From Geobacillus kaustophilus (GTDB lineage Bacteria > Bacillota > Bacilli > Bacillales > Anoxybacillaceae), in NCBI RefSeq assembly GCF_000948285.1, contig NZ_JYBP01000003.1:62001-126000 (forward strand): DNA of 64,000 bases, written 5' to 3'. The position numbers and the translations under genes are program-made. Positions 15,864 to 27,053 of the stretch are shown piece by piece. Under the pieces are notes generated by a model. That model had not been told where the DNA came from, did no database searches, and was given only the letters and a program-made list of their open reading frames with translations. Position 1 is the first letter of the stretch; each line of letters opens with the position of its first letter.

Positions 15864-16814
15864 CTATTCATGGGAAGCTTTTTTCTCCAAAAACGCCCGG
15901 CCATAGCGGCCATGGTCATGGAGCATGGCGTGCTCCACCTGGATGGTGGCGTGCTCGATTCCGTATTTTTCCTTCAACATTTCATTCACTGCCAAGATGA
16001 CGCATAGCGGCTGGATGCGTTCGTTGACAAACACATGAGCCGACAGCGAGTAATGGTCGGTCGAGATGGCCCATAAGTGCATATCGTGCACGTCTTCGAC
16101 CCCTTCGATCTTTCGAATATCGGCGCGGATTTGTTCGAGGTCGAACCCATCTGGCACGGCTTCCATTAAGATGAGATACGATTCGCGCATAATTTTCGCC
16201 CCGCCCGTGAAAATGATGGCGGCGATCACTAAGCTGATGATCGGGTCGAACACCGTCCAGCCGGTGAAATAAATGAGCAGCGCGGAAACGATGACGCCGA
16301 TCGAGCTGATCAAGTCGCCGATGAAATGCCAAAGGGCGCTCTGAACGTTTAAGTTGTCTTCCTCTTTCGTGCTCCGGCTTAAGACGATGGTCAACGTCAA
16401 GTTGACGACGAGGCCGATTGCGGCGATCCCGAGCATGAGGCGAAAGTGGATCGGTTCCGGATGGAGAAAACGCTGAATGCCTTCCCATAAAATCCACAGC
16501 GCAATGACGGCCAACGTCAGCCCGTTCAAAAACGATGTGATGATTTCAAACCGCAAAAAGCCGAACGTAAACCGACGATTCGGCGGGCGCGTCGCCATGT
16601 AGAGGGCGACCATGCTTAAGCCAAGCGCCAATACATCGGATGCCATATGGGCCGAATCGGACAAGAGGGCGAGTGAGTTGGACAGCACCCCGCCGATGAT
16701 TTCGACGGCGGTGAAAAACATGGTCAACAAAAGCGTCACCCAGAGCGCTTTTTTCGATTGATTTTGCGTTTTGACGTGCGGGAGATGGTGAAAATCGTAC
16801 AGTGTTGGAGCCAT
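15864..16814 (-). CDS. Cation diffusion facilitator, CzcD-like Zn/Co/Cd exporter
   Basis: The 316-residue protein exports divalent metals in exchange for protons. It has six predicted transmembrane segments with the two metal-site signatures of the family: SDSAHMASD in helix 2 (about residue 52) and ALWHFIGD in helix 5 (about 156). A cytosolic ferredoxin-like C-terminal domain carries VHDMHLWAIS and the final HATIQVEH, typical of CzcD. The upstream DNA is very AT-rich, with an ATAATTATCAA element at 16836 that could be an operator, but no specific regulator is assigned. It stands alone. Confidence 0.9.
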   Translation of the reverse strand: MAPTLYDFHHLPHVKTQNQSKKALWVTLLLTMFFTAVEIIGGVLSNSLALLSDSAHMASDVLALGLSMVALYMATRPPNRRFTFGFLRFEIITSFLNGLTLAVIALWILWEGIQRFLHPEPIHFRLMLGIAAIGLVVNLTLTIVLSRSTKEEDNLNVQSALWHFIGDLISSIGVIVSALLIYFTGWTVFDPIISLVIAAIIFTGGAKIMRESYLILMEAVPDGFDLEQIRADIRKIEGVEDVHDMHLWAISTDHYSLSAHVFVNERIQPLCVILAVNEMLKEKYGIEHATIQVEHAMLHDHGRYGRAFLEKKASHE

Positions 16815-16993
16815 AATGCACCCCCCGTTATTTTTATAATAATTATCAATTTATATATATTATAATATAAAAATCCGCCTGTGTGCAAATGAAATTTCGA
16901 CAGCCGGAAACAGCGGTTGTTGGAATTTGTCTAAAAATATAGACGAAGCATTCAAGGAATGAAGCGTTCTGTTGGCGAATAGGAATCAATGTT

Positions 16994-19036
16994 GTGCATG
17001 GCCATCATTTTGCTTCGGAAAGGATGCGATCCAGCTTGATTGCGGCGAATCCGACAGATTTAGAAGTGTATTTGTTTCATGAAGGACGTTTGTATCAAAG
17101 TTATGAGCTGTTCGGCGCTCATGTCATCCGCGACGGCGGAGCGGTCGGCACTCGCTTTTGCGTGTGGGCGCCCCATGCGCGGGAAGTCCGTCTTGTCGGC
17201 AGCTTCAACGGCTGGGACGGGGCGAAATTCCGCCTCACAAAAGTGAACGATGAAGGAGTATGGACGATCGTTGTTCCAGAAAACTTGGAAGGGCATCTCT
17301 ATAAATATGAGATCATCACACCGGATGGCCGTGTTCTGTTGAAAGCGGACCCGTACGCCTTTTACTCCGAATTGCGTCCTCATACCGCCTCGATTGTCTA
17401 CGATTTGAAAGGATACGAGTGGAACGATCAGCCTTGGCAGCGAAAGAAGCGGCGGAAACGGATTTACGACCAGCCGATGGTCATTTATGAACTTCATTTC
17501 GGTTCATGGAAGAAGAAACCGGATGGCTGCTTTTATACGTACCGTGAGATGGCCGACGAACTCATTCCGTACGTGCTGGAGCGCGGATTTACGCACATTG
17601 AGCTGCTTCCGCTTGGCGAGCATCCGCTCGATCGTTCGTGGGGATATCAAGGGACCGGCTATTATTCGGTGACAAGCCGCTATGGCACGCCGCACGATTT
17701 CATGTATTTCGTCGACCGCTGCCATCAGGCTGGGCTTGGCGTCATCATCGACTGGGCGCCGGGGCATTTTTGCAAGGACGCCCACGGGCTGTACATGTTT
17801 GACGGCGCGCCGACGTATGAATACGCGAATGAAAAAGACCGTGAAAATTACGTCTGGGGGACGGCGAATTTTGACTTGGGCAAGCTGGAAGTGCGCAGTT
17901 TTCTAATCTCCAATGCGTTGTTTTGGATGAAGTATTACCATATTGACGGGTTTCGCGTCGATGCGGTCGCCAATATGCTTTATTGGCCGAACAATGACCA
18001 ACTGTACGAAAATCCGTATGCGGTCGAGTTTTTGCGCCAGTTGAATGAGGCGGTGTTTGCCTATGACCCGAACATCTTGATGATCGCTGAAGATTCGACC
18101 GACTGGTCTCGGGTGACCGCGCCGACGTACGATGGCGGCCTTGGGTTTAACTACAAGTGGAACATGGGCTGGATGAACGACATGCTCAAGTATATGGAAA
18201 CGCCGCCGCATGAGCGGAAATACGTCCATAACCAAGTCAGTTTTTCCCTCCTTTATGCGTATTCGGAAAATTTCATTTTGCCATTTTCTCATGATGAGGT
18301 CGTGCATGGCAAAAAATCGCTGCTCAATAAAATGCCGGGGTCGTACGAAGAGAAGTTCGCCCAGCTGCGCCTATTGTATGGCTACATGATGGCCCACCCT
18401 GGGAAAAAGCTGCTGTTTATGGGCAGTGAGTTTGCCCAGTTTGATGAATGGAAGTTTGAGGGAGAGCTCGACTGGGGGCTGTTCGATTTTGAATTGCACC
18501 GGAAAATGGCCGAATATGTGAAGCTGCTGATCGCCTGCTATAAACGGTATAAGCCGTTTTACGAACTCGACCACGACCCGCGCGGGTTTGAATGGATCGA
18601 CGTGCACAACGCCGAACAAAGCATTTTCTCATTCATCCGTCGCGGGAAAAAAGAGGGTGATGTGCTGGTTATTGTTTGCAATTTCACAAATCAGGCGTAT
18701 GACGATTACAAAGTCGGCGTGCCGCTTTTGGCGCCGTACCGCGAAGTGTTGAACAGCGATGCGGCGGAGTTTGGCGGGTCAGGGCATGTCAATAGAAAGC
18801 GTCTTTCCGCTTTCAACGAGCCGTTTCATGGAAAGCCATACCATGTGCGCATGACGATTCCGCTGTTTGGAATTTCCATTTTGCGTCCAGTGCAAAAACG
18901 AGGGGAGAGAAAGAAGAATGAAGAAGACGTGCATCGCCATGTTATTGGCCGGTGGGCAAGGAAGCCGTCTTCGCTCGCTGACGACAAACATCGCGAAACC
19001 GGCCGTGCCGTTCGGCGGGAAGTACCGCATCATTGA
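16994..19036 (+). CDS. glgB: 1,4-alpha-glucan branching enzyme
   Basis: The enzyme makes alpha-1,6 branches in glycogen. An N-terminal CBM48 domain (YELFGAHVI through [10 protein letters not shown]) is followed by the GH13 barrel: [11 protein letters not shown] with the Asp nucleophile, LMIAEDST with the acid Glu, and [11 protein letters not shown] with the transition-state Asp. GTG 16994 gives 680 residues; a TTG at 17036 with AAAGGA ahead is an alternative. The frame runs 119 bases into glgC, adding about 40 basic, low-complexity residues after the normal C-terminal beta domain. First gene of glgB-C-D-A-P. Confidence 0.93.
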   Translation: MHGHHFASERMRSSLIAANPTDLEVYLFHEGRLYQSYELFGAHVIRDGGAVGTRFCVWAPHAREVRLVGSFNGWDGAKFRLTKVNDEGVWTIVVPENLEGHLYKYEIITPDGRVLLKADPYAFYSELRPHTASIVYDLKGYEWNDQPWQRKKRRKRIYDQPMVIYELHFGSWKKKPDGCFYTYREMADELIPYVLERGFTHIELLPLGEHPLDRSWGYQGTGYYSVTSRYGTPHDFMYFVDRCHQAGLGVIIDWAPGHFCKDAHGLYMFDGAPTYEYANEKDRENYVWGTANFDLGKLEVRSFLISNALFWMKYYHIDGFRVDAVANMLYWPNNDQLYENPYAVEFLRQLNEAVFAYDPNILMIAEDSTDWSRVTAPTYDGGLGFNYKWNMGWMNDMLKYMETPPHERKYVHNQVSFSLLYAYSENFILPFSHDEVVHGKKSLLNKMPGSYEEKFAQLRLLYGYMMAHPGKKLLFMGSEFAQFDEWKFEGELDWGLFDFELHRKMAEYVKLLIACYKRYKPFYELDHDPRGFEWIDVHNAEQSIFSFIRRGKKEGDVLVIVCNFTNQAYDDYKVGVPLLAPYREVLNSDAAEFGGSGHVNRKRLSAFNEPFHGKPYHVRMTIPLFGISILRPVQKRGERKKNEEDVHRHVIGRWARKPSSLADDKHRETGRAVRREVPHH

Positions 19037-20087
19037 CTTTACGCTGAGCAATTGCACAAACTCGGGCATTGACACGGTCGGGGTGTTGACCCAATATCAG
19101 CCGCTTCTTTTGCACTCGTACATCGGCATCGGAAGCGCATGGGATTTAGATCGAAGAAACGGGGGCGTCACCGTCCTTCCGCCTTACTCCGCCTCTTCCG
19201 GCGTCAAATGGTACGAAGGCACAGCGAACGCCATTTATCAAAATATCAATTATATCGAGCAGTACGACCCGGACTACGTTCTTGTCTTGTCCGGCGACCA
19301 TATTTACAAGATGGATTACCAGCAGATGCTCGACTACCATATCGCCAAACAGGCGGACGTGACGATTTCCGTCATTGAAGTGCCATGGGAAGAGGCGAGC
19401 CGATTCGGCATTATGAACACGAATGAAGACATGGAAATTGTCGAATTTGTTGAAAAGCCGGCGGAGCCGAAAAGCAATTTGGCGTCGATGGGCATTTATA
19501 TTTTCAATTGGCCGTTATTGAAGGAGTATTTGCAAATCGACAACGCCGACCCGCATTCGTCGCACGACTTCGGCAAAGATGTGATTCCGCGGCTGCTTCG
19601 GGAGAACAAGCGGCTTGTGGCGTATCCGTTCCAAGGCTATTGGAAAGATGTCGGCACCGTCAAAAGCTTGTGGGAAGCCAACATGGATTTGCTTGATGAA
19701 CACAATGAACTTGACTTGTTTGACCGCTCGTGGCGCATTTATTCGGTCAATCCGAACCAGCCGCCGCAATACATCGCGCCGGAAGCGGAAGTGAGCGATT
19801 CGCTCATCAATGAAGGATGCGTCGTGGAAGGAACGGTGGAGCGCTCGGTGTTGTTTCAAGGCGTCCGCATCGGCAAGGGAGCGGTCGTGAAGGAAGCGGT
19901 CGTGATGCCGGGGGCGGCCGTTGGAGAAGGGGCGTACGTAGAGCGGGCGATCATCACGCCGAACGTCGTCATCCCGCCGCATTCGACTGTGAGCCCGGGC
20001 GATGCTGATGATGACGTCGTGCTCGCAACAACCGAGTGGATCAAGCAACGGAATAAGGACACCGCAAGGAAGGATGAAGCGCAATGA
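18918..20087 (+). CDS. glgC: Glucose-1-phosphate adenylyltransferase, catalytic subunit
   Basis: The 389-residue enzyme makes ADP-glucose, the committed step of glycogen synthesis. It keeps the pyrophosphorylase loop [11 protein letters not shown], the [15 protein letters not shown] block and the substrate Lys in the FVEKPAEPK segment, followed by left-handed beta-helix hexapeptides at the C-terminus. The start at 18918 lies inside the end of glgB, behind GGGGAGAGAAAGA. It overlaps glgD by four bases. GlgC and GlgD form a mixed tetramer in Bacillaceae, where GlgC is the active subunit. Confidence 0.95.
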   Translation: MKKTCIAMLLAGGQGSRLRSLTTNIAKPAVPFGGKYRIIDFTLSNCTNSGIDTVGVLTQYQPLLLHSYIGIGSAWDLDRRNGGVTVLPPYSASSGVKWYEGTANAIYQNINYIEQYDPDYVLVLSGDHIYKMDYQQMLDYHIAKQADVTISVIEVPWEEASRFGIMNTNEDMEIVEFVEKPAEPKSNLASMGIYIFNWPLLKEYLQIDNADPHSSHDFGKDVIPRLLRENKRLVAYPFQGYWKDVGTVKSLWEANMDLLDEHNELDLFDRSWRIYSVNPNQPPQYIAPEAEVSDSLINEGCVVEGTVERSVLFQGVRIGKGAVVKEAVVMPGAAVGEGAYVERAIITPNVVIPPHSTVSPGDADDDVVLATTEWIKQRNKDTARKDEAQ

Positions 20088-21118
20088 ACAACAACATGAT
20101 GCTGGGCGTCATTGACGCGACGACGCACATGGAGGCGATGGCGCCGCTTGTCGAGAGACGTTCCATCGCAGCGGTGCCGTTTGCCGGGCGGTATCGGCTC
20201 ATTGATTTCGTGCTTTCAAGCATGGTCAACTCCGGCGTTGAAAGTGTGGCTATTTTTCCGAAATACCAATATCGGTCGCTGATGGATCATTTAGGATCAG
20301 GGAAGAATTGGGATTTAAACCGAAAGCGGGACGGACTGTTTTTCTTCCCGTCGCCGGACTTGTTGTTTTCCGGTGAGCACCGGGTCGGAGCGTTCGCCCA
20401 CTTTGAACAGCACATTGACTATTTTTTGCGGAGCCGGCAAAAGTATGCGGTCATCGTCAATAGCTACACGGTGTGCAACATCGACTTTGCGGCGGTGCTC
20501 GAGCGCCATATCGAACGCGGCTGCGATGTGACGCAAATTTGCCATCGCGGCGGGCCGCTGAAGATGTATGTGTTGGAGACGTCTCTTCTGCTTGATTTGA
20601 TTGCCGGCTACAAAGACCGCGGCTATCGAAGCATCGTCGATGTCATCCATGACGACCGCCATTCGCTGTCTATTTGCGATTATGAATATAGCGGGTATGC
20701 GGCTGCCATCGACTCGCTCGCCCGCTATTTCCAGGCGAGCATGGAGCTTCTTGACCGCAGCGTTTGGGAGCAGCTTTTCCTTCCATCGCGTCCGATTTAT
20801 ACGAAAGTGAAAGACGAGACGCCGACGAAATACGGGCGGGAAGGGAATGTGAAGCGCTCGATGATCGCCAACGGCTGCGTCATTGAAGGAACGGTGGAAA
20901 ACAGCGTCCTGTTTCGTTCCGTGAAAATCGGCAAAGGAGCCGTTGTAAAAAACAGCATCATTATGCAAAAATGCCAAATCGGCGATGGTTGTGTGCTTGA
21001 TGGCGTCATCGTCGACAAAGACGCGAAAATCGAACCGGGGGTCGTTTTACAAGGGACGGCGGAGCGGCCGTTTGTCGTTCGCAAAGGAACGGTGCAAGGG
21101 GAGGTCGCGCATCGATGA
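20084..21118 (+). CDS. glgD: GlgD, non-catalytic partner of ADP-glucose pyrophosphorylase
   Basis: The 344-residue protein is a GlgC paralogue that raises the activity of the complex. Its N-terminus aligns with GlgC, but the GGxGxRL nucleotide loop is replaced by [12 protein letters not shown], so catalysis is not expected. The [20 protein letters not shown] block is kept, and C-terminal hexapeptide repeats ([20 protein letters not shown]) are present. Starts and stops overlap by four bases with both neighbours, so translation is coupled. Confidence 0.93.
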   Translation: MNNNMMLGVIDATTHMEAMAPLVERRSIAAVPFAGRYRLIDFVLSSMVNSGVESVAIFPKYQYRSLMDHLGSGKNWDLNRKRDGLFFFPSPDLLFSGEHRVGAFAHFEQHIDYFLRSRQKYAVIVNSYTVCNIDFAAVLERHIERGCDVTQICHRGGPLKMYVLETSLLLDLIAGYKDRGYRSIVDVIHDDRHSLSICDYEYSGYAAAIDSLARYFQASMELLDRSVWEQLFLPSRPIYTKVKDETPTKYGREGNVKRSMIANGCVIEGTVENSVLFRSVKIGKGAVVKNSIIMQKCQIGDGCVLDGVIVDKDAKIEPGVVLQGTAERPFVVRKGTVQGEVAHR

Positions 21119-22572
21119 ACGCACTGTTTGCCGTATCAGAATGCGCTCCGTTTGCCAAATCGGGAGGATTGGCCGACGTCGCCGGCGCGCTGCCGAAAGA
21201 GCTGCGCCGGCTCGGCGTCGATGTCCGCGTCATGTTGCCCAAGTATGAAACGATCGCCCCGAAGTGGAAAGAACGAATGGACAAAGCGGCGGAGCTCGTC
21301 GTGCCGGTCGGGTGGCGCCGCCAGTATTGCGGCGTCGAGAAGCTCGAGCATGACGGGGTCGTCTATTACTTGATCGACAACGAATATTATTTTAAACGGC
21401 CGCAGCTTTATGGCCATTATGACGATGGCGAGCGGTTCGCTTATTTTTGCCGGGCGGTGCTGGACGCGCTTCCGGCGATTTCATTTCAGCCCGACATCAT
21501 TCATTGCCATGACTGGCACACCGGCATGATTCCGTTTTTCTTGCGCGAGCAATACCGGCATGATCCGTTTTATGCGGATATCCGCACTGTCTTTACGATT
21601 CACAACTTGCAGTTTCAAGGGCTGTTTCCGCGCGGCATTTTAGAGGACTTGTTGAATTTGGACGGGCGGTATTTCACCGTCGACCATCTCGAGTTTTACG
21701 GAAGCGTCAGTTTTATGAAAGGAGCGCTTGTCGTCTCTGATTTGATTACGACGGTCAGCCCGACGTACAAAGAGGAGATTCAAACCGCCTATTACGGCGA
21801 GCGGCTTGACGGTCTGTTGCGAGCGCGTCGGGATGATTTGCTCGGGATTTTAAACGGCATCGATGACGAGTTTTACAACCCGGAAACGGACCCGTTTTTG
21901 GAGGAGACATACAACGTCCGTACGCTGGAGAAAAAGAAAATCAACAAACGCGCGTTGCAGCGGCGGTTCGGTCTGCCGGAGCGGGATGATGCGCCCGTTG
22001 TCGCGATGGTGACGCGAATGACCGCGCAAAAAGGACTTGATTTAGTGACGTGCGTGTTCCACGATCTCATGCAGGAGGAGATGCAGCTTGTTGTGCTTGG
22101 AACGGGGGATTGGCGGTTTGAACAGTTTTTCTCGCAAATGGCGGCGGCCTATCCGGACAAAGTCGGAGTGTACATCGGCTTTCACGAACCGCTCGCCCAT
22201 CAAATTTACGCCGGCGCGGACTTGTTTTTAATGCCGTCATTGTTTGAGCCGTGCGGGCTGAGCCAAATGATCGCGCTTCGGTACGGGACGATCCCGATCG
22301 TTCGAGAAACGGGCGGATTAAACGATACGGTGCGGTCATACAATGAATTCACAGGGGAAGGGAACGGGTTCAGTTTTACGAATTTTAACGCCCACGACAT
22401 GTTGTACACGATCCGCCGGGCGCTGTCGTTTTACCGCCAGCCGTCGGTCTGGAAGCGGCTCGAGGAGCGGGCGATGCGCGGCGATTACAGTTGGCGCCGG
22501 TCGGCGAGGGAGTATAAAAAAGCGTATGAACAGTTGCTCAAAAAGGGGGAAGACACGCTTGTTCGCCGATAA
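21115..22572 (+). CDS. glgA: Glycogen synthase (ADP-glucose, GT5)
   Basis: The 485-residue enzyme extends alpha-1,4 chains from ADP-glucose. [16 protein letters not shown] at the N-terminus is the ADP-glucose-binding signature. The second Rossmann domain includes [12 protein letters not shown] and the GT-B donor motif [18 protein letters not shown] with its conserved Glu. Length is normal for the family (~480). It overlaps glgD by four bases and glgP by fourteen. Confidence 0.95.
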   Translation: MNALFAVSECAPFAKSGGLADVAGALPKELRRLGVDVRVMLPKYETIAPKWKERMDKAAELVVPVGWRRQYCGVEKLEHDGVVYYLIDNEYYFKRPQLYGHYDDGERFAYFCRAVLDALPAISFQPDIIHCHDWHTGMIPFFLREQYRHDPFYADIRTVFTIHNLQFQGLFPRGILEDLLNLDGRYFTVDHLEFYGSVSFMKGALVVSDLITTVSPTYKEEIQTAYYGERLDGLLRARRDDLLGILNGIDDEFYNPETDPFLEETYNVRTLEKKKINKRALQRRFGLPERDDAPVVAMVTRMTAQKGLDLVTCVFHDLMQEEMQLVVLGTGDWRFEQFFSQMAAAYPDKVGVYIGFHEPLAHQIYAGADLFLMPSLFEPCGLSQMIALRYGTIPIVRETGGLNDTVRSYNEFTGEGNGFSFTNFNAHDMLYTIRRALSFYRQPSVWKRLEERAMRGDYSWRRSAREYKKAYEQLLKKGEDTLVRR

Positions 22573-24967
22573 AGAAACGTTTAAACGAGCGTTTGTGACG
22601 CGGGTCGAGGCGTTGTGCGGCAAACCGTTTGCGGAGTCGACGGCGCGCGATCATTATCACGTTCTCGGCCATATGGTGCGCGAACATATCAGCCGCCATT
22701 GGATTGCGACGAACGAGCGTTGCCGGGCGGAGAGGCGGAAGCAAGTGTACTATTTGTCGATCGAGTTTTTGCTCGGCCGTTTGCTCGGGAGCAACTTGTT
22801 CAACCTCGGCGTCCGCCCGATGGTCGAAGAGGGGCTTCGCGAGCTCGGCATCCGCCTCAAAGACGTCGAGGAATGCGAAGCGGACGCCGGGCTAGGCAAC
22901 GGCGGGCTCGGGCGGCTCGCCGCCTGTTTTCTCGATTCGCTCGCGACGCTCAATTTGCCGGGCCACGGGCAAGGCATCCGCTACAAGCACGGGCTGTTTG
23001 ACCAAAAGATCGTCGACGGCTATCAAGTCGAGCTGCCGGAGCAATGGCTGCGCAACGGGAACGTTTGGGAAATCCGGAAAGAAGAGCTGGCGGTCGAAGT
23101 TCGCTTCTGGGGAAGGGTCGAGGTGTCGGAACAAAACGGCCGCCTTGTGTTCCGCCATGTCGACAGCGAAAACGTGATGGCCGTGCCGTACGACATGCCG
23201 GTCATCGGCTATGGGACGAACACGGTCAACACGCTAAGGCTTTGGAGCGCCGAGCCGGCGAAAACGTTCCCGCTTCATAAAGATGTGATGCAATACAAAC
23301 GGGAGACGGAAGCGATTTCTGAATTTTTGTATCCGGATGATACGCACGACGAAGGCAAACTGCTGCGGTTAAAGCAGCAGTATTTTCTCGCCGCCGCAAG
23401 CCTCGGCAGCATCACTCGCGCCCATCGCCGCCAGCATGGAAGCTTGCACCGCCTTCATGAGTATGTCGCCATTCACGTGAACGACACGCACCCGGCGCTC
23501 GCGATTCCGGAGTTGATGCGCATTTTGCTCGATGAGGAAGGGATGAGCTGGGAAGAGGCTTGGCATATTACGACCCATACGGTCGCGTACACGAATCATA
23601 CGACGTTGGCGGAAGCGCTGGAGAAATGGCCGATCCGCCTCTTTCAGCCGCTCTTGCCGCGCATTTATATGATCGTCGAGGAAATCAACGAACGGTTTTG
23701 TCGCGAGCTGTGGGAACGCTACCCCGGGGATTGGGGGCGGATTGAACAAATGGCCATCGTCGCCCACGGGATGGTGAAAATGGCGCATTTGGCCGTCGTT
23801 GCGAGCCATAGCGTCAACGGGGTGGCGAAACTGCATACGGACATTTTGAAACAGCGGGAAATGCGCTTGTTTTACGAATGGGCGCCGCACAAATTCAACA
23901 ACAAAACGAACGGGGTGACGCACCGGCGCTGGCTGTTGAAAGCCAACCCCGAGCTGTCGGCGTTGATTACGGAAACGATCGGGCCCCGCTGGATCCATGA
24001 ACCCGAGGCGCTCATTGACTTAAAACGTTATGCTTCCGACCCGGCGTTCCAACAGGCGCTGGCTGCGGTCAAACGGCAGCGGAAGGCGAAGCTCGCCGCC
24101 CGCATTTACGAAAAAACTGGCATTCTTGTTGATGAATCGTCCATTTTCGACGTGCAAGTGAAGCGGCTGCACGCCTATAAACGGCAGCTGCTGAACGTCT
24201 TGCACATTATGCATTTATACAATCGGCTGAAAGAAGACCCGCATGTTTCGTTCCACCCGCGCACGTTCATTTTCGGAGCGAAAGCGTCGCCGGGCTATTA
24301 CTACGCCAAGCGGATCATCAAGCTCATCCATTCGGTGGCGGATCAGGTGAACAACGACAAACGGACGAATGAGCAGCTGAAAGTCATTTTTTTGGAAAAT
24401 TACCGCGTATCGCTCGCGGAAGAAATCATTCCGGCCGCTGACGTGAGCGAGCAAATCTCAACAGCCAGCAAAGAAGCATCCGGGACGGGCAACATGAAGT
24501 TTATGATGAACGGCGCCGTTACGCTTGGCACGCTGGATGGAGCAAACGTTGAAATCGCGGAAGCCGTCGGGGAGGAAAACATGTTTTTGTTCGGGCTCAC
24601 GGCCGATGAAGTGCTCCGCTACTACGAACACGGAGGCTATCGGGCGCATGAGTATTACCATCACGACAAACGGATCAAGCAAGTCGTCGACCAGCTTGTC
24701 AACGGCTTTTTCCCTGATGTCGGCGACTACTTTGAGCCGATTTACGACTCGCTGTTGGCGCAAAATGACGAATATTTTGTACTGCGCGACTTTGCCGCCT
24801 ACGCCGAGGCGCACGAACGGGTTGAGGCCGCTTACCGCGATCCGGCGCGCTGGTGGCGGATGAGCGCCGTCAACATCGCCCATTCCGGCCGTTTTGCCAG
24901 CGATCGGACCGTCGCGGAATACGCGGCTGAGATTTGGGGCATTTCGCCGTCAGGGAAGAACGATTAG
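22559..24967 (+). CDS. glgP: Glycogen phosphorylase
   Basis: The 802-residue PLP enzyme releases glucose-1-phosphate from glycogen. The pyridoxal phosphate Lys is in [20 protein letters not shown], near residue 650, and the N-terminal half carries [18 protein letters not shown]. The TTG at 22559 is taken as start because AAAAAGGGGGA precedes it and residues match the family from there; the frame is open further upstream only through glgA. No N-terminal regulatory phosphorylation segment is seen, as in other bacterial enzymes. Last gene of the glycogen operon. Confidence 0.95.
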   Translation: MFADKETFKRAFVTRVEALCGKPFAESTARDHYHVLGHMVREHISRHWIATNERCRAERRKQVYYLSIEFLLGRLLGSNLFNLGVRPMVEEGLRELGIRLKDVEECEADAGLGNGGLGRLAACFLDSLATLNLPGHGQGIRYKHGLFDQKIVDGYQVELPEQWLRNGNVWEIRKEELAVEVRFWGRVEVSEQNGRLVFRHVDSENVMAVPYDMPVIGYGTNTVNTLRLWSAEPAKTFPLHKDVMQYKRETEAISEFLYPDDTHDEGKLLRLKQQYFLAAASLGSITRAHRRQHGSLHRLHEYVAIHVNDTHPALAIPELMRILLDEEGMSWEEAWHITTHTVAYTNHTTLAEALEKWPIRLFQPLLPRIYMIVEEINERFCRELWERYPGDWGRIEQMAIVAHGMVKMAHLAVVASHSVNGVAKLHTDILKQREMRLFYEWAPHKFNNKTNGVTHRRWLLKANPELSALITETIGPRWIHEPEALIDLKRYASDPAFQQALAAVKRQRKAKLAARIYEKTGILVDESSIFDVQVKRLHAYKRQLLNVLHIMHLYNRLKEDPHVSFHPRTFIFGAKASPGYYYAKRIIKLIHSVADQVNNDKRTNEQLKVIFLENYRVSLAEEIIPAADVSEQISTASKEASGTGNMKFMMNGAVTLGTLDGANVEIAEAVGEENMFLFGLTADEVLRYYEHGGYRAHEYYHHDKRIKQVVDQLVNGFFPDVGDYFEPIYDSLLAQNDEYFVLRDFAAYAEAHERVEAAYRDPARWWRMSAVNIAHSGRFASDRTVAEYAAEIWGISPSGKND

Positions 24968-25073
24968 GCAGGGATAAAATGATTTCTCTCTCTTTCGACC
25001 TCTCGTCAAGCGTTGGGAGGAGAAGTTTTGTCCGAGACAGAAGTTTGATGTATGGACCGGTGCCTGCTTCTCT

Positions 25074-25211
25074 TTAGAAGGCTGGTGAAAAACGGTGATT
25101 TCTTCAAAGCCGCCTGTCCGTAAATGCGAAGAAGGACCGTTGTTGTGCTGTTTCTCTATTTGAGTAAAGCCCCTGTTGGAGCGTTTCCTCCATTCAATCA
25201 CCAACTTTTAG
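25074..25211 (+). repeat. MITE-like dispersed repeat, copy 2
   Basis: About 138 bases with inverted ends TTAGAAGGCTGGTG and CACCAACTTTTAGG. It aligns in forward orientation with copy 3 at 55623-55762 (shared GTGAAAAAC, TGTTGGAG, TTCAATCACCA) but is more diverged inside. It sits between glgP and the shared terminator. Confidence 0.7.
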
Positions 25212-25232
25212 GATAGGAGGCATAAAAGCAAA

Positions 25233-25265
25233 AGGGCGTTCCGTTTGGCCGGAGCGCCCTTTTTC
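25233..25265. terminator. Bidirectional terminator between glgP and the AIM24 gene
   Basis: AGGGCGTTCCG (25233-25243) pairs with CGGAGCGCCCT (25250-25260), with T-runs on both strands. Confidence 0.85.
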
Positions 25266-25267
25266 GT

Positions 25268-26062
25268 TTAGTCGTCGCCGTCGAGCCAGTCGCCGATGCC
25301 GCCGAGGATGCTGCCTTCGCCGACCGATCGTCCGCCGGCGCTCGGGGCGGCGGCGAGCACGCGGTCAGCGAGCCGGCTGAACGGAAGCGACTGCACCCAC
25401 ACCGCTCCCGGGCCGGTTACGGTTGCCAAAAACAATCCTTCGCCGCCGAAAAAGGCGGTTTTGATGTTGCCGACATATTCAATATCATAGTCGACGTCTT
25501 TCGTCATGGCGACAAGGCAGCCGGTGTCGATGCGCAGCTTTTCCCCCGGCTGCAAGCCGCGGCGGTGGATCGTTCCGCCGGCGTGCAAAAAAGCGAGTCC
25601 GTCTCCTTCGAGCTTTTGCATAATAAACCCTTCGCCTCCGAAAAAGCCGGCGCCGAGCTTGCGCTGAAACTCGATGCCGACAGAGACGCCTTTTGCCGCA
25701 CACAAAAAGGAGTCTTTTTGGCAGATGAGTTTTCCGCCGAATTCGTTTAGGTCGACGGGAATGATCTTTCCCGGATACGGGGCGGCGAAGGCGACCCGTC
25801 GCTTGCCGCTCCCTTGGTTCGTAAACACGGTCATGAACAAGCTTTCGCCCGTCAGCAGCCGCTTCCCCGCGCCGACAAGGCGGCTAAGAAGCCCTTTTCC
25901 GGATGAGGAGCCATCGCCAAATACGGTTTCCATGACGATGCCGTCATCCATCATCATCATCCCGCCCGCTTCAGCGACCACGCTTTCGTATGGGTCGAGC
26001 TCGATTTCGACAAACTGCATGTCATCGCCGTACAGCTTGTAATCAATTTCATGTGCGCTCAT
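25268..26062 (-). CDS. AIM24/TIGR00266-family protein
   Basis: The 264-residue protein belongs to the AIM24-like family, recognised by [19 protein letters not shown] near the start and repeated beta-helix segments with [18 protein letters not shown] near the end. It includes [23 protein letters not shown] in the middle. Bacterial members have no defined function; a link to membrane or stress has been suggested for relatives. A glycine- and aspartate-rich tail ends the protein. No signal or membrane segment is present. It is probably monocistronic, ending at the shared terminator with glgP. Confidence 0.8.
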   Translation of the reverse strand: MSAHEIDYKLYGDDMQFVEIELDPYESVVAEAGGMMMMDDGIVMETVFGDGSSSGKGLLSRLVGAGKRLLTGESLFMTVFTNQGSGKRRVAFAAPYPGKIIPVDLNEFGGKLICQKDSFLCAAKGVSVGIEFQRKLGAGFFGGEGFIMQKLEGDGLAFLHAGGTIHRRGLQPGEKLRIDTGCLVAMTKDVDYDIEYVGNIKTAFFGGEGLFLATVTGPGAVWVQSLPFSRLADRVLAAAPSAGGRSVGEGSILGGIGDWLDGDD

Positions 26063-26133
26063 CGTTTCGCCTCCATTAGGATCATATGACGTTCTGCTCT
26101 GTACTACGGAAAACGGTGTCGGTCCGTTTCACA

Positions 26134-26160
26134 AAAAAGACCATCTTGCCGATGGCCTTT
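26134..26160 (-). terminator. Terminator of the yteA-like gene
   Basis: On the minus strand GGCCATC and GATGGTC form a stem followed by six T residues. Confidence 0.8.
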
Positions 26161-26161
26161 T

Positions 26162-26971
26162 TCATGGAGTCGTTTCCCCAAAATGCTGCTGGGACGGTCT
26201 TTCATCATAACGGCGGTAGCTTTCTTCAACGGTATACGGATCTTTCTCATACGCCGGCAAATCGCCGATGTTCGACATGATGCCTTCGTCATCCAATATG
26301 TTTTCCAGCAGCTCATGCTCCCGCGTCGGGTACACACGTACGTGTCTGCCGTGCAAATCGACGGCCGCGAAATTTTCCAAATCCTCAACATATCCGACGT
26401 TCTCCTCCGATTCGGCGTATACTTCGCCGTAGAAATCGACGTTTTTACCAAGGTCCGAAGGGGTGTCGGATGTGCCGTAGCGGGCTACTTCCTGCCATGC
26501 ATCTTCCGCGTCGTAAGCGACCGATTCCGCGCGGTCATCGAAATCGAATTTGCCAAACGGCGGCATAAGCACGCCCTCTTCAAGCGGCCTCTTTTGCGAC
26601 ACCGTTTGATCCGGGCTGTGCTCCCGGCAGTAGAGCGTTGTCGGCAGCGCCTCAAGCCGCTCGTATGGAATCGGTCGGCCGCACACGCGGCATATTCCGT
26701 ACGCGCCTTCGTCAAGGGCTTGAAGCGCCCGTTCAATTTCATGAAATTCGCGCTCCGTATGCTCGTCCAAAGCCAAATCTTTTTCCCGCTCGTACAGTTC
26801 GGTCGCCTCATCAGCGGGATGGTTGTCGCAGCTCGCCAGCTCGCCGACCGCGTCGTGGGCGTGGCTGCGAATCATGCCGAAATGGCCGTTTTGCTTCAGC
26901 CGTTCTTCCATCTCCCGTTTCATCTCGATGAGCCTCGAACGGAAGGCGGCAAGCTGTTCGTTCGTCAACAT
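26162..26971 (-). CDS. yteA: YteA-type TraR/DksA zinc-finger protein
   Basis: The 269-residue protein has an N-terminal helical hairpin (MLTNEQLAAFRSRLIEMKREMEERL), then a DksA/TraR C4-type zinc finger: CRVCGRPIPYERLEALPTTLYC, with all four Cys kept. The acidic C-terminal half is typical of the Bacillus yteA sporulation-associated family. DksA relatives act at the secondary channel of RNA polymerase, but this longer form is not proven to. It lies between menA and the AIM24 gene, each with its own terminator. GGAAGGGGTTTC precedes the ATG. Confidence 0.8.
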   Translation of the reverse strand: MLTNEQLAAFRSRLIEMKREMEERLKQNGHFGMIRSHAHDAVGELASCDNHPADEATELYEREKDLALDEHTEREFHEIERALQALDEGAYGICRVCGRPIPYERLEALPTTLYCREHSPDQTVSQKRPLEEGVLMPPFGKFDFDDRAESVAYDAEDAWQEVARYGTSDTPSDLGKNVDFYGEVYAESEENVGYVEDLENFAAVDLHGRHVRVYPTREHELLENILDDEGIMSNIGDLPAYEKDPYTVEESYRRYDERPSQQHFGETTP

Positions 26972-27023
26972 CGGTTGAAACCCCTTCCTTATAGCGTCTA
27001 TATGGTGTAGTATGGGCGAAAAT

Positions 27024-27053
27024 CAAAAAAAAACACGGTCATTCCGACCGTGT
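27024..27053 (-). terminator. Terminator of menA
   Basis: ACACGGTC/GACCGTGT stem (27033-27040 and 27046-27053) followed on the minus strand by nine T residues; it overlaps the stop codon. Confidence 0.9.
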
